A DNA stretch of 35,777 nucleotides, from NCBI GenBank assembly GCA_903887485.1, contig CAISPV010000078.1:1-35777 (forward strand). Direction: 5' to 3'. Within the stretch, counting starts at the first letter, position 1. Each line of letters starts with the position of its first letter. Positions 13,889-22,782 of the stretch are shown here, one piece after another. Under the pieces are notes generated by a model that saw nothing but the letters and a program-made list of their open reading frames with translations, did not search any database and had not been told where the DNA came from. The stretch is from an uncultured Desulfobulbaceae bacterium. Lineage in GTDB: Bacteria > Desulfobacterota > Desulfobulbia > Desulfobulbales > Desulfocapsaceae. Both the position numbers and the translations under genes were made by a program.

Positions 13889-16527
13889 TCAAGAGATTAC
13901 CCGCTCCTTCCAACCTCAAGGCCAGCCAGTGGCGAAAGTTCATGGCCACTTTTCTGGCGTTTGTCTTTTCTTTGGCCTCTTGCCTCGGCATCCTCCTCTA
14001 CCTTCATGCCAAGGAAACCACAGATCACAATCTCGAACTGATCCTGCACGAACAGCAGATGCATATAAGCATGGCGAAAACCCTGCTCCACCGGGAACTG
14101 CATAACCTGTCAGCAAACTTTCTTGCGTTTACCAGCTCGCCTAGTATCCTTCACATTATTGTCAACCAGGATGACCAGATCAGATGGCAAAGGTTTAATG
14201 AAAGCCTCAGCAATTTTATCCAGAAAGGAGAGGGATATATCCAGGGCCAGGTTTTCGACAACAACGGCAGGGAGCTTGTCCGGGTGGAAAAGAGAGACAA
14301 TCAGGCAACGATCATTCCCCTCCAGGAACTGGAGAGCAAAGCAGCGGACGATTTTCTTGATGGCCTGCAATTGCAGGGCCGTGGCCAGGCAACTATCTCG
14401 CCCATAACCCTGGCCCGCGATAAAAAGGGCGAGCTAACGCGGCCATTCCGCCCCATATTCCGCATGGTCGCCCCCATCTTTGACCAGTACAATCAAAAAA
14501 TCGGAACCCTCCTCTTCGCCTTCCAAGGACAACCTCTCCTTGATCTCTTTAGCAAGGCAATGGTTCACCCGCATAACCCTGATGAACATTATACCAACAA
14601 CAACCCCCAGATACTGAACCATGAAGGGTATTGGCTGCTGGCCCCCGACAAGAAGGATGAATGGGGATTTGTCCGTGATCCGCAACGCCGTTTTGACCGG
14701 CGTTTCCCGGAGATCTGGAAGACCATGCGCGAGCAGGGACAGGGCCAGATCAAGACCGCGGACGGACTGTTCACCTTTGTGACCTTGCCCCTGGTAGCAG
14801 ACAAGGGAAGCGTAAGGGAAAGCGGCAGCGCCCAGCCCGCGGCCCTCAGCAAAGAAGTTCAACAGGAGGCATCCCCTTTTCTGATCCTGTTCAATCAGGT
14901 TTTCCCAGAGGAGCTGGCCCGCCTGAATAGCCAGACCCAGCGGACCCACCTCATCTTGTTTCTGATCGTCATACTGGCCTCACTGCCCCTGTTCTTGTGG
15001 CTAACCATGCTCCTGAGAAACAACCGGGAGAACAAAAAAAAGCTGCAAATCCAGGAACAACGTTTCCGCCTGCTCTATGAAAAGGCCCCGCTGCCGTACA
15101 TGTCTCTGGATCAGAGTGGACATGTGCTGAATATCAATCAGACCTGGATCGCGCTTCTGGGGCACACCAGAAACGAAGTGATTGGCCGATGGTTTGGTGA
15201 TTTTGTGGAGCCTCAGTCATTGGCCCATTTCCTGGGATCTTTTCCCCTGTTTACTGAGAAAGGTGAAATGGAGAGCTATGAAGTTGAGCTTGTCAGAAAA
15301 GACGGTTCCACGTTCCAGGCCTCCTTCAACTGTGAGCATACCCCCGGTGACCAGGAGCCCTTTTCCCAGACCCACTGTATCTTCACGGATATTACCGAAC
15401 TGCGGGCAGAGCAGCAACGAACGGAACACCTCAACATCCTGCTGCAGACCTTCATCGAAATCCATCGACTCATGGACCAAGAGAGAGAAAAACAGAGGCT
15501 GGTGCAGAAATGCTGTGAAATCCTGGTCGAAAGTCGCGGTTACTCCAGCACCTGGATCATCCTTCTTGATAAAGACGGGAAAATTGAGCTCCGCGCTGAA
15601 TCCGGCTTGCTCCACAACCTCGATCAGCTTGAACGGCAGATCAATCTGGGTAAACTACCGCCCTGCATCCTGGAATGCAGAGAGCGCCAAGGAATAGCGG
15701 TCATTGACACGCCCTTGCTCTTCTGCGATGAATGCCCCACAGCAGGTAACTATCCAAGAAAAGGGATCCTGTGCGCCCCCCTGACGTATAACTCCAGCGT
15801 CTATGGCTATCTGCACGTCTCACTCCCCCACAACTTCATCCAGGATCAGGAGGAAAAAAATCTGTTCGGGGAAATCGCCAAGGATATTAGTTATGCCCTC
15901 TTCAACCTGAACCAGCAACAGGAAAAGATCGAGGCGGAAACGTCCCTGCACCTGAACGAAGAGCGGCTGAGGGGTATCACCGATTCTGCCCAGGATGCCA
16001 TCCTGATGATGGACCCCCAGGGGGTTATCTCCTTCTGGAATCCGGCAAGCGAGAGAATCTTCGGATATCGCGCAGAGGAGGCCTTGGGGAAGGATCTGCA
16101 TACACTGCTGGCGCCCTCGCGCTATCATGCAGCACATCAGGCAGCCTTTCCGGAATTCTTACGGAGCGGTCACGGCAATGCCGTTGGCAAGACAATTGAA
16201 CTGCAGGCCCTGCGCAAAGATGGCCGGGAAATACCTGTCACCCTGTCGTTGTCGGCGATCTTCCAGGATGGAAGCTGGCAGGCGGTAGGGATACTGCGTG
16301 ACATGACTGACCGTAAGCTCATGGAAGAGCAGATGCTGCAATCGGAAAAGATGTCCACCATTGCCGGTCTGGCCGCGGGCGTCGCCCACGAGATCAACAC
16401 CCCGCTCTCCGCCATCCTCCAGTCCATCCAGGTCATCCGCCAGAGCCTTGACCCGGAACTTGCCAGAAATCAGGAGATTGCCGACCACTGTGGCCTTGAT
16501 CTCGCCAAGGTGCAGGACTATTTTTAA
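13885..16527 (+). CDS. membrane histidine kinase 3, N-terminal part up to in-frame stop (Cache-PAS-GAF-PAS-HisKA)
   Basis: An 880-codon reading frame that overlaps the HD-GYP regulator by four bases. It has a helix at about 18-42, a periplasmic Cache-like sensor at about 50-345, and a second helix at about 350-375 (LILFLIVILASLPLFLWL). Then come PAS (about 392-515), GAF (about 520-685, with a C-D-E-C pair), PAS (about 695-815), and HisKA helix 1 with AAGVAHEINTPL, phospho-acceptor H835. It then meets TAA at 16525-16527, after VQDYF. The same frame continues directly with KKEINFFMDGIRESA and the rest of a kinase, so either the gene carries a single nonsense change (T to A at 16525 would give AAA, lysine) or the kinase is made as two polypeptides. 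Alone, this part has no ATP-binding domain. Confidence 0.85.
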   Translation: MIKRLPAPSNLKASQWRKFMATFLAFVFSLASCLGILLYLHAKETTDHNLELILHEQQMHISMAKTLLHRELHNLSANFLAFTSSPSILHIIVNQDDQIRWQRFNESLSNFIQKGEGYIQGQVFDNNGRELVRVEKRDNQATIIPLQELESKAADDFLDGLQLQGRGQATISPITLARDKKGELTRPFRPIFRMVAPIFDQYNQKIGTLLFAFQGQPLLDLFSKAMVHPHNPDEHYTNNNPQILNHEGYWLLAPDKKDEWGFVRDPQRRFDRRFPEIWKTMREQGQGQIKTADGLFTFVTLPLVADKGSVRESGSAQPAALSKEVQQEASPFLILFNQVFPEELARLNSQTQRTHLILFLIVILASLPLFLWLTMLLRNNRENKKKLQIQEQRFRLLYEKAPLPYMSLDQSGHVLNINQTWIALLGHTRNEVIGRWFGDFVEPQSLAHFLGSFPLFTEKGEMESYEVELVRKDGSTFQASFNCEHTPGDQEPFSQTHCIFTDITELRAEQQRTEHLNILLQTFIEIHRLMDQEREKQRLVQKCCEILVESRGYSSTWIILLDKDGKIELRAESGLLHNLDQLERQINLGKLPPCILECRERQGIAVIDTPLLFCDECPTAGNYPRKGILCAPLTYNSSVYGYLHVSLPHNFIQDQEEKNLFGEIAKDISYALFNLNQQQEKIEAETSLHLNEERLRGITDSAQDAILMMDPQGVISFWNPASERIFGYRAEEALGKDLHTLLAPSRYHAAHQAAFPEFLRSGHGNAVGKTIELQALRKDGREIPVTLSLSAIFQDGSWQAVGILRDMTDRKLMEEQMLQSEKMSTIAGLAAGVAHEINTPLSAILQSIQVIRQSLDPELARNQEIADHCGLDLAKVQDYF

Positions 16528-16530
16528 AAA

Positions 16531-16536
16531 AAGGAG
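16531..16536 (+). promoter_or_regulatory. internal AAGGAG that could drive re-initiation after the kinase 3 stop
   Basis: A perfect AAGGAG begins four bases after the TAA, 12 bases before the ATG at 16549. The spacing is long for an efficient site, so re-initiation is possible but not strongly supported. Confidence 0.35.
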
Positions 16537-16548
16537 ATCAATTTTTTC

Positions 16549-17130
16549 ATGGATGGCATCCGGGAGTCGGCAATCAAGTCGGCAAAAATTATAAACAACC
16601 TGCTCCAGTTCAGCCGTCCGCAAAAGGTGGAATTCGCCCCGGCAGATCTGGCCGTGTTGCTCGACAAATCAGTGGAGCTGGCCAAAAATGATTACGTCCT
16701 GAAAAAAAATTGTGATATCCTCAATATAGAGATCAGCAGGGAATACACCCTGAACCTGCCTCCGGTCTCATGCGTGGCCATAGAGATCGAACAGGTGTTC
16801 ATCAACCTGCTGAAAAACGCAGCCCAGGCCATGAACGACCAGCCGGAGCCAAAGCCCAAATCCCGGATTATCCTGCGCACCCGGCAACAGGGTGAGATGA
16901 TCCGGGTGGAGATAGCAGATAATGGCCCCGGCATGGACGAGAAGACCAAGTGCCATATCTTCGATCCCTTCTTCACCACCAAAGATATCGGGGTGGGCAC
17001 CGGGCTTGGCCTGTCCGTTTCCTGGACCATCATTGTCACCAAACATGGGGGACAGTTGACCGTTCACTCGGAGCCTGGTCAGGGAACAACATTTATCATT
17101 GAACTGCCGCTCAACCATGAAAAACAGTAA
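16549..17130 (+). CDS. histidine kinase 3, C-terminal part (DHp helix 2 + HATPase)
   Basis: This 193-residue segment is the same frame as the preceding gene, resumed after its stop codon. It begins with DHp helix 2 (ESAIKSAKIINNLLQFSRP), then a HATPase domain with N box INLLKNAAQAM (about 85-95), G1 box DNGPGM (about 123) and G2 box GTGLGLS (about 150), and ends ELPLNHEKQ. It has no receiver domain, so phosphotransfer to the REC-HD-GYP protein upstream is likely. If translated on its own from 16549 it would have to associate with the N-terminal part to act. Otherwise it is the tail of a nonsense-inactivated kinase. Confidence 0.75.
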   Translation: MDGIRESAIKSAKIINNLLQFSRPQKVEFAPADLAVLLDKSVELAKNDYVLKKNCDILNIEISREYTLNLPPVSCVAIEIEQVFINLLKNAAQAMNDQPEPKPKSRIILRTRQQGEMIRVEIADNGPGMDEKTKCHIFDPFFTTKDIGVGTGLGLSVSWTIIVTKHGGQLTVHSEPGQGTTFIIELPLNHEKQ

Positions 17131-17160
17131 CTCAACACGGAAAGTTGAGTTTTGATGTTT
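17129..17160 (+). terminator. candidate Rho-independent terminator after kinase 3
   Basis: AACTCAAC (17129-17136) and GTTGAGTT (17144-17151) form a perfect 8-bp stem around a 7-base loop, followed by a T-rich tail. The stem begins at the kinase stop codon. It is AT-rich and so may be weak, but it would separate this unit from kinase 4. Confidence 0.45.
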
Positions 17161-17238
17161 GTCACCATAATCCTGGCAGGATTTTTACTCTCCCCGCCAA
17201 GTCCAAGGATTCAATTCGCTTTCTAGAAGGTGGTGCTC

Positions 17239-20200
17239 GTGAAGAAACAGATCGAACAGGACCTTTCCCTGCTCAAACGGTTTACCCTTGCCGCCACGGT
17301 TATCTGGACCATCATCCTCGCCTCTTCCCTCACCTGGAACGTCATCCGCGCCAGGCAGGACTCCCTGGAGATGGCCAAGACAATGGCACGGGCCTATTTC
17401 GACAAGGACATGGCGTTCCGACAGTGGGGCGCTTCCCACGGCGGCGTCTATGTGCCCATCGACGAACAGACCCCGCCGAACCCCTACCTGGCCCATATCC
17501 AGGAACGCGACATCACTTCCCCCTCCGGCAAAAAGCTAACCCTGATGAACCCGTTCTACATGCTGCGACAGATGACGAACCAATATGCCGACCTCTACGG
17601 CGTAAAGGGAAAGATCACCAGCCTCAAGGCGCTCAATCCGATCAACGAGCCGGACACTTGGGAGCGCAACGCCCTCAAGGCCTTCGAACAGGGAGCGAAG
17701 GAGGTTTCCGAGCTGACAAATCTGGATGGGCAGCCGTTTCTGCGGCTGATCCGGCCCATGATCACCCAGGATGGATGCCTGAAATGCCATGGCCACCAGG
17801 GGTATAAGGTGGGAGATGTGCGGGGCGGGGTGGGGATAGCGGTTCCTATGGGGCCTTACCTGGCGATATACAAGGACCAACGCCTCTCTTTATTTCTTAC
17901 CCACGGTCTGGTCTGGTTCCTGGGACTGGGGGTGCTCTTCTTGCTGGTCAACCGGGGGAAAGGCTTGCTCCTCTCCCTGGCGAAGCTATTCGAGGAAAAG
18001 GCGAAGAGTGAGGCAAGATTGAAGGACGCCGAGCATGTTGCGCAACTGGGACATTGGGAACTGGACCTGGCTACAGGCACCTTGTCCGGGTCAGACGGAA
18101 TCTTTCAAATCTTCAATGTTGCCCCTCAAGAATTTGCTCATTCTTGTGAAGATTTTTTGGATCTCGTCCATCCTGATGACCGTGAATTTTTAAAGAAAAC
18201 CTATTCCGAATCAGTAAAAAACAAAACCACGTATGATATTGTTCACCGGATTTTGCTCAAGGATGGAACGGTCAAGTATGTGAATGAAAGAGGTAAAACC
18301 TCTTACGATGAAAACGGCAACCCTTTACGTTCATTGGGGACTGTTCTTGATGTCACCGACCGCACACAGGCGGATGAACACGTACGTCTCCTTGTCGAGC
18401 TTGTCGATATAGCCCCGGCAGCAATTACCATCCACGACCCTGATGGTAATTATCTCTATGTCAACCAGACAGCCTGTGACCTTCATGGCTATTCGCGGGA
18501 GGAGTTACTCGCTTTGAATATCCATGACCTTGATATTCCTGAGGACCAACCGTTGATTGCATCCCGGATAAAACAGATCGTTGAAACCGGCACGGCATCC
18601 TTTGAGGTGAGCCACTACCGGAAAGACCGATCAATCCTGCCGCTTCAGCTCTTTACAAAAAGAGCTGAATGGGGTGAGAAAAAGGTGATTCTCAGCGTGG
18701 CCTCCGATATCACCGAGCACAAAAGAACTGAGCAAGCCTTAAGGGAAAAAGAGAACCGATATCGCACCCTGCTTGACCAGGCAACGGATGCTATCTTTGT
18801 CAGTGATATAAACGCCCACTTGATTGATGCCAACAGAAAGGCCTGTGAAGGCCTCGGCTATACCCGGGAAGAGCTGCTGGCACTAAGCCTTTCCGACGTT
18901 GATCCCAATTTTGAGACAGAACAGCACGCTCAGAAGCTTTGGGAAGGACTCTCTGCCGGCAAGACCTTGACGACAGAAAGCAGTCATCGGCGCAAGGACG
19001 GCTCACTCTTTCCTGTGGAAATTCATATCGGCAAGCTGGAGATAGGTGGCCAGCCAGCAATCCTTGGTATTGCCCGCGACATCAGTGAGCGCAAGCAGGC
19101 TGAGGAAGAAATCAAGGAGCATCAGGTCTTTCTGCAAAATGCTCTGGATGCCCTGACCCATCCCTTCTATATCATCGACGCCAATGACTATACCATCAAA
19201 CTGTCCAACAAGGCCTCTCATTTCGGCGAATATCGGGAGGGGACAACCTGTTTCCAGTTAACTCACGACCGGAGCGAACCCTGCGCAGGTGATGAACATC
19301 CCTGCTCTCTGAGAGAGATAAAAAAAACGAGGCAGCCGGTAGTTGTTGAACATATTCACACTGATCAAACCGGAAAGAAAACAAGTGTCGAGATCCATGC
19401 CTATCCGATCTTTGACAACCAGGGCAATCTCAGTCAGGTTATTGAATATTGCCTGGATATCAGTGAACGCAAACAGGGCCAGGAAGAACGGAGCCGTCTG
19501 GTAACCGCCATCGAACAAAGCATAGACAGCGTTGTCATTACTGATAAAAAGGGCATGATCCAGTATGTCAACCCCGGTTTTGAGCAGATCACCGGCTACA
19601 GCGAAGAGGAAGTGATTGGCAAGAACCCGAGAATTCTCCAAAGCGGCAAGCATGATGCCCTCTTTTACCAGGAGATGTGGAGGACGCTGACCAGTGGCAA
19701 AGCATGGCAGGGGCACCTGATTAACAAGAAAAAAGACGACACCCTGTTTGAGGAAGAAGTCTCGATCACCCCAGTCCTGAATGAAGTTGGCGAAATTATC
19801 AATTATGTGGCGGTAAAACGCGATGTAACAGGAGAGATGCGACTCGAGGAGCAGCTCAGGCAGGCCCAGAAGATGGAGGCCATCGGCACCCTGGCCGGCG
19901 GCATCGCCCATGACTTCAACAACATCCTGGCCCCCATTCTCGGGTACTCCGAGATGGCCATGGCCAGACTTTCCCCAAACGACCCTCTTGCTGCCGATCT
20001 GCAGCAAGTCATCACCGCTGCCGGACGAGCCAAGGGTCTGGTGCAGCAGATTCTCGCCTTCAGCCGCCAGGCCCCGCATGAGAGAAAGCCGTTTCAGCCA
20101 CATCTGGTGGTGAAAGAGGCACTCAAATTGCTCCGGGCCTCCCTGCCCTCCACCATTGAAATCCGCGAGGAGATTTCCCCGGATTGTGGCGCTATCATGG

Positions 20201-21006
20201 CCGATCCAACCCAGATTCACCAGATCCTCATGAATCTCTGCACCAACGCCTACCATGCCATGCGGTTAACCGGCGGCGTCATCGGGGTGAGGCTCTCAAA
20301 AATCACCATTGACGATGCCGGCAGGGTACCCAACACCGAACTTGCCCTGGGAAACTATGTATTACTCGAGGTTAGTGATACCGGTTGCGGCATGGAACAA
20401 AAAACGCTGGCCCATATCTTTGACCCCTACTTTACCACTAAGGACAAGGGGGAGGGCACCGGCCTCGGTCTTGCCGTGGTCCACGGTATTGTCAAAAGCT
20501 ATCAGGGACATATTACGGTGTACAGCGAGCCGGGCAAAGGGACTCGCTTTCATGTCTATCTGCCGAGGTTAGCCGAAGCCCCTTCTCTGGTTGAGGCTGA
20601 CCGCAACGAGACCATCCCTGCCGGCACGGAACGAGTGCTGGTGGTGGATGATGAGGCCGTGATCACCGCCATGCTTGAGACCATTCTCACCAGACTTGGC
20701 TATCAGGTGAGATCTTCCAGCAACAGCCTGGAGGCCTTGGCCCTTATTGAACAGGACCCCATGGCCTTTGACCTCCTGATTACCGACATGACCATGCCGC
20801 ATCTGACCGGCTTTGAACTCACGGCCAAGGCGCTGGCCATCCGCTCAGATCTGCCGGTCATCCTCTGTACCGGCTTCAGCGACCTGATCAACAAAGAACA
20901 GGCCCAGGCCCTGGGTATCCGAGTCTATCTGATGAAACCCGTTTCGGTGCGGGAGCTGGCCCTGGCGGTGCGGAAGGTGCTGGATGCAAAGAGGGAAATA
21001 TCGTGA
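17239..21006 (+). CDS. hybrid histidine kinase 4: haem DUF3365 sensor, 5 PAS, HisKA, HATPase, REC
   Basis: A 1255-residue membrane hybrid kinase. Between helices at about 14-34 and 215-237 is a periplasmic DUF3365 (Tll0287-like) domain with a c-type haem motif C180-L-K-C183-H184. The first part carries the family pattern FDKDMAFRQW and GGVYVP. Five PAS domains follow; PAS4 has C671, C682 and C689 with the same C-x10-C-x6-C spacing as in kinase 1. HisKA has AHDFNN with H891. The ATPase domain has NLCTNA, DTGCGM and GTGLGL. The receiver has D1183 (TDMTMP). The frame allows GTG starts at 17230, 17233 and 17239; I chose 17239 because AGAAGG is eight bases upstream. The sensor suggests detection of redox state or a gas ligand such as CO or NO, which is inference. 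PAS3-PAS5 DNA is nearly the same as in kinase 1. Confidence 0.92.
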   Translation: MKKQIEQDLSLLKRFTLAATVIWTIILASSLTWNVIRARQDSLEMAKTMARAYFDKDMAFRQWGASHGGVYVPIDEQTPPNPYLAHIQERDITSPSGKKLTLMNPFYMLRQMTNQYADLYGVKGKITSLKALNPINEPDTWERNALKAFEQGAKEVSELTNLDGQPFLRLIRPMITQDGCLKCHGHQGYKVGDVRGGVGIAVPMGPYLAIYKDQRLSLFLTHGLVWFLGLGVLFLLVNRGKGLLLSLAKLFEEKAKSEARLKDAEHVAQLGHWELDLATGTLSGSDGIFQIFNVAPQEFAHSCEDFLDLVHPDDREFLKKTYSESVKNKTTYDIVHRILLKDGTVKYVNERGKTSYDENGNPLRSLGTVLDVTDRTQADEHVRLLVELVDIAPAAITIHDPDGNYLYVNQTACDLHGYSREELLALNIHDLDIPEDQPLIASRIKQIVETGTASFEVSHYRKDRSILPLQLFTKRAEWGEKKVILSVASDITEHKRTEQALREKENRYRTLLDQATDAIFVSDINAHLIDANRKACEGLGYTREELLALSLSDVDPNFETEQHAQKLWEGLSAGKTLTTESSHRRKDGSLFPVEIHIGKLEIGGQPAILGIARDISERKQAEEEIKEHQVFLQNALDALTHPFYIIDANDYTIKLSNKASHFGEYREGTTCFQLTHDRSEPCAGDEHPCSLREIKKTRQPVVVEHIHTDQTGKKTSVEIHAYPIFDNQGNLSQVIEYCLDISERKQGQEERSRLVTAIEQSIDSVVITDKKGMIQYVNPGFEQITGYSEEEVIGKNPRILQSGKHDALFYQEMWRTLTSGKAWQGHLINKKKDDTLFEEEVSITPVLNEVGEIINYVAVKRDVTGEMRLEEQLRQAQKMEAIGTLAGGIAHDFNNILAPILGYSEMAMARLSPNDPLAADLQQVITAAGRAKGLVQQILAFSRQAPHERKPFQPHLVVKEALKLLRASLPSTIEIREEISPDCGAIMADPTQIHQILMNLCTNAYHAMRLTGGVIGVRLSKITIDDAGRVPNTELALGNYVLLEVSDTGCGMEQKTLAHIFDPYFTTKDKGEGTGLGLAVVHGIVKSYQGHITVYSEPGKGTRFHVYLPRLAEAPSLVEADRNETIPAGTERVLVVDDEAVITAMLETILTRLGYQVRSSSNSLEALALIEQDPMAFDLLITDMTMPHLTGFELTAKALAIRSDLPVILCTGFSDLINKEQAQALGIRVYLMKPVSVRELALAVRKVLDAKREIS

Positions 21007-21173
21007 TAGTATAAAATACTGGTTTAGAGTTTCCTCATTGCCACGTCATCATGTCAGGGGCGGGTGGATTTTAGCCACTATGTCAGAAAATTTTCTCCAT
21101 TTTTTAGATTTTATTTTCGATTACCGGTTTCAGGTATGAAGTCGCTGAAACTCCCGACTCAAAGAGAAACGGC

Positions 21174-22553
21174 ATGAAAATCGTTCGATCATTAACTCTC
21201 CATTATTTATATTTAACTGCAGGGGTATGGACGCTCATCATGTTTGGCTTGGCTGTGCATGAAACGCTTCATATGCACGAGGAAACAAAGGAACGGGCAA
21301 CAAATGAGGCCCGTATCAATTTTAAAAAAGATCAGGCTTTACGCCATTGGGTCGCATCCCATGGCGGCGTCTATGTCCCAGTCGATGCCCAGACACCACC
21401 TTCCAAGTATCTTTCCAATGAGCCGGAGAGAGATATCCAGACGCCGTCGGGGAGACACCTCACCCTGATGAACCCGGCCTATGTTGTCCGGCAGATGAGC
21501 GAGTTATATGCTGAACTTTATGGAATTGGGGGCCATATCACCAGCCTGAAACTGCTCCGGCCCGAAAACGCAGCAGATGATTGGGAAAAGAAAGCCTTAG
21601 AATCCCTTGCGCAAAAAGGTTCAGAAGTTAAAGAGTTTACGAATATTAAAGGAGAGCCATTCCTGCGTTTCATGCAACCGATGCTCATTACTCAGCCCTG
21701 TCTTAAGTGCCATGGCCATCAGGGGTATAAGGTGGGCGATATTCGGGGAGGCGTGAGTGTATCCATACCAATGGCTGAGTACCTGGCAAGAGAAGGTCAT
21801 GAACGTTTAACCCATCTGATAGCATATGTTTTACTGTGGTTTACTGGCCTGACTATTATTTGGCTGGGTGGTCGGAAGTTATTGTACAGTATGCAGGAAC
21901 GCGACCAGGCCCATGAAGAATTGTTGAAGTATAAACACTATCTTGAGGAAACAGTAGAGAGCCGTACTGTAGAATTGACCGCGGCGAACCAGAAATTAAA
22001 ATATCTTTCCCTTACCGATGGCCTGACCAATATTGCCAATCGTCGCTATTTTGATGAGTTGATCCATAAAGAATGGCAACGAGCTCTACGGAAAGCCAGT
22101 CCCATTGCCTTAATTATGGTCGATATTGATTATTTTAAATTATTTAATGATTCATATGGGCATCAAAGTGGTGATGAATGTCTCAAAAAAGTGGCCATGG
22201 CTCTGAATGTGGAAATGAAACGATCGGGTGATTTTGTGGCGAGGTATGGTGGGGAAGAATTTGCAGTAGTCTTGCCCGATACCGAGCTGGCAGGGGCCCT
22301 GGCTATTGCAGAGAACATGAGTAGAAATGTCGCGAACCTCCAGATTGAACATGCAGACTCAGATGTAAGTGATCATGTTACTATCAGTTTGGGGGTTACC
22401 TCGGTCATACCGGTGCAAAATTTAGACGTTGGCTGCCTCGTTCAGCAGGCAGATAAAGCCTTGTACGCTGCCAAAGAACAGGGGCGTAATCAGATACGGT
22501 TTTTCTCAAGTAAGGCTCTTGCAGGTAAGCGAGCCTGCGAGACTCCGAAATGA
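21174..22553 (+). CDS. diguanylate cyclase with periplasmic haem (DUF3365) sensor
   Basis: A 459-residue membrane protein that should make c-di-GMP. A helix at about 10-28 is followed by a DUF3365 domain with C176-L-K-C179-H180 for c-type haem, sharing FKKDQALRHW, GGVYVP, SGRHLTLMNP and HGHQGYKVGD with kinase 4 upstream. A second helix lies near 215-234, then a coiled coil and a GGDEF domain at about 281-445. The active loop is GGEEF (359-363), and RSGD five residues before it matches the product-inhibition I-site. The last 12 or so codons (KALAGKRACETPK) are not GGDEF sequence: they are encoded by the start of dispersed repeat copy 2, so the natural C-terminus seems to have been replaced. 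It stands 167 bases after kinase 4 on the same strand and may be its functional partner. Confidence 0.92.
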   Translation: MKIVRSLTLHYLYLTAGVWTLIMFGLAVHETLHMHEETKERATNEARINFKKDQALRHWVASHGGVYVPVDAQTPPSKYLSNEPERDIQTPSGRHLTLMNPAYVVRQMSELYAELYGIGGHITSLKLLRPENAADDWEKKALESLAQKGSEVKEFTNIKGEPFLRFMQPMLITQPCLKCHGHQGYKVGDIRGGVSVSIPMAEYLAREGHERLTHLIAYVLLWFTGLTIIWLGGRKLLYSMQERDQAHEELLKYKHYLEETVESRTVELTAANQKLKYLSLTDGLTNIANRRYFDELIHKEWQRALRKASPIALIMVDIDYFKLFNDSYGHQSGDECLKKVAMALNVEMKRSGDFVARYGGEEFAVVLPDTELAGALAIAENMSRNVANLQIEHADSDVSDHVTISLGVTSVIPVQNLDVGCLVQQADKALYAAKEQGRNQIRFFSSKALAGKRACETPK

Positions 22554-22680
22554 CCGATATGTCATTCCCGAGTGCTTTTGTCGGGAATCCAGCAAAGGCG
22601 CCGTCATTCCCGAGGTAGTTGTCGGGAATCCATTGTTGTAAATTCAACCTGTTATGGATTCCCGCCTACGCGGGAATGAC
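22513..22680. repeat. composite hairpin repeat, copy 2 (overlaps the end of the cyclase gene)
   Basis: This copy matches 8650-8776 and has one extra stem-loop unit. It contains GTCATTCCCGAGTGCTTTTG with TCGGGAATCC, a second ATTCCCGAGGTAGTTG with TCGGGAATCC, and a third stem ATTCCCGCCTACGCGGGAAT. The first 41 bases lie inside the coding sequence of the diguanylate cyclase and include its stop codon. The block fills most of the space before cooS and could act as an mRNA-stabilising or terminating structure between the two genes. Confidence 0.85.
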
Positions 22681-22782
22681 AAAAATGAGGACTGGAAGTA
22701 GAGATCAGAAATCCCGCATGAGTGTGTATGGGTTTGACTATTTAGGAAAATAATTACTAACCCCCACGAAAGGAGAATCATA

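Noticed and set aside
16501-16600. Frameshift in kinase 3 at the T5A7 run
   Set aside because: Both parts are in the same reading frame, so an indel of one or two bases or slippage cannot explain the interruption; it is a simple in-frame stop.
19258-20256. 332-codon minus-strand ORF inside kinase 4
   Set aside because: It is antisense to well-conserved PAS, HisKA and HATPase sequence. Its length follows from the codon bias of the sense strand, and it shows no recognisable domain.
22681-22782. CooA-type or FNR-type site in front of cooS
   Set aside because: Neither a TGTC/GACA palindrome nor a TTGAT/ATCAA palindrome is present. A TTGACT at 22734 has no good -10 at proper spacing.
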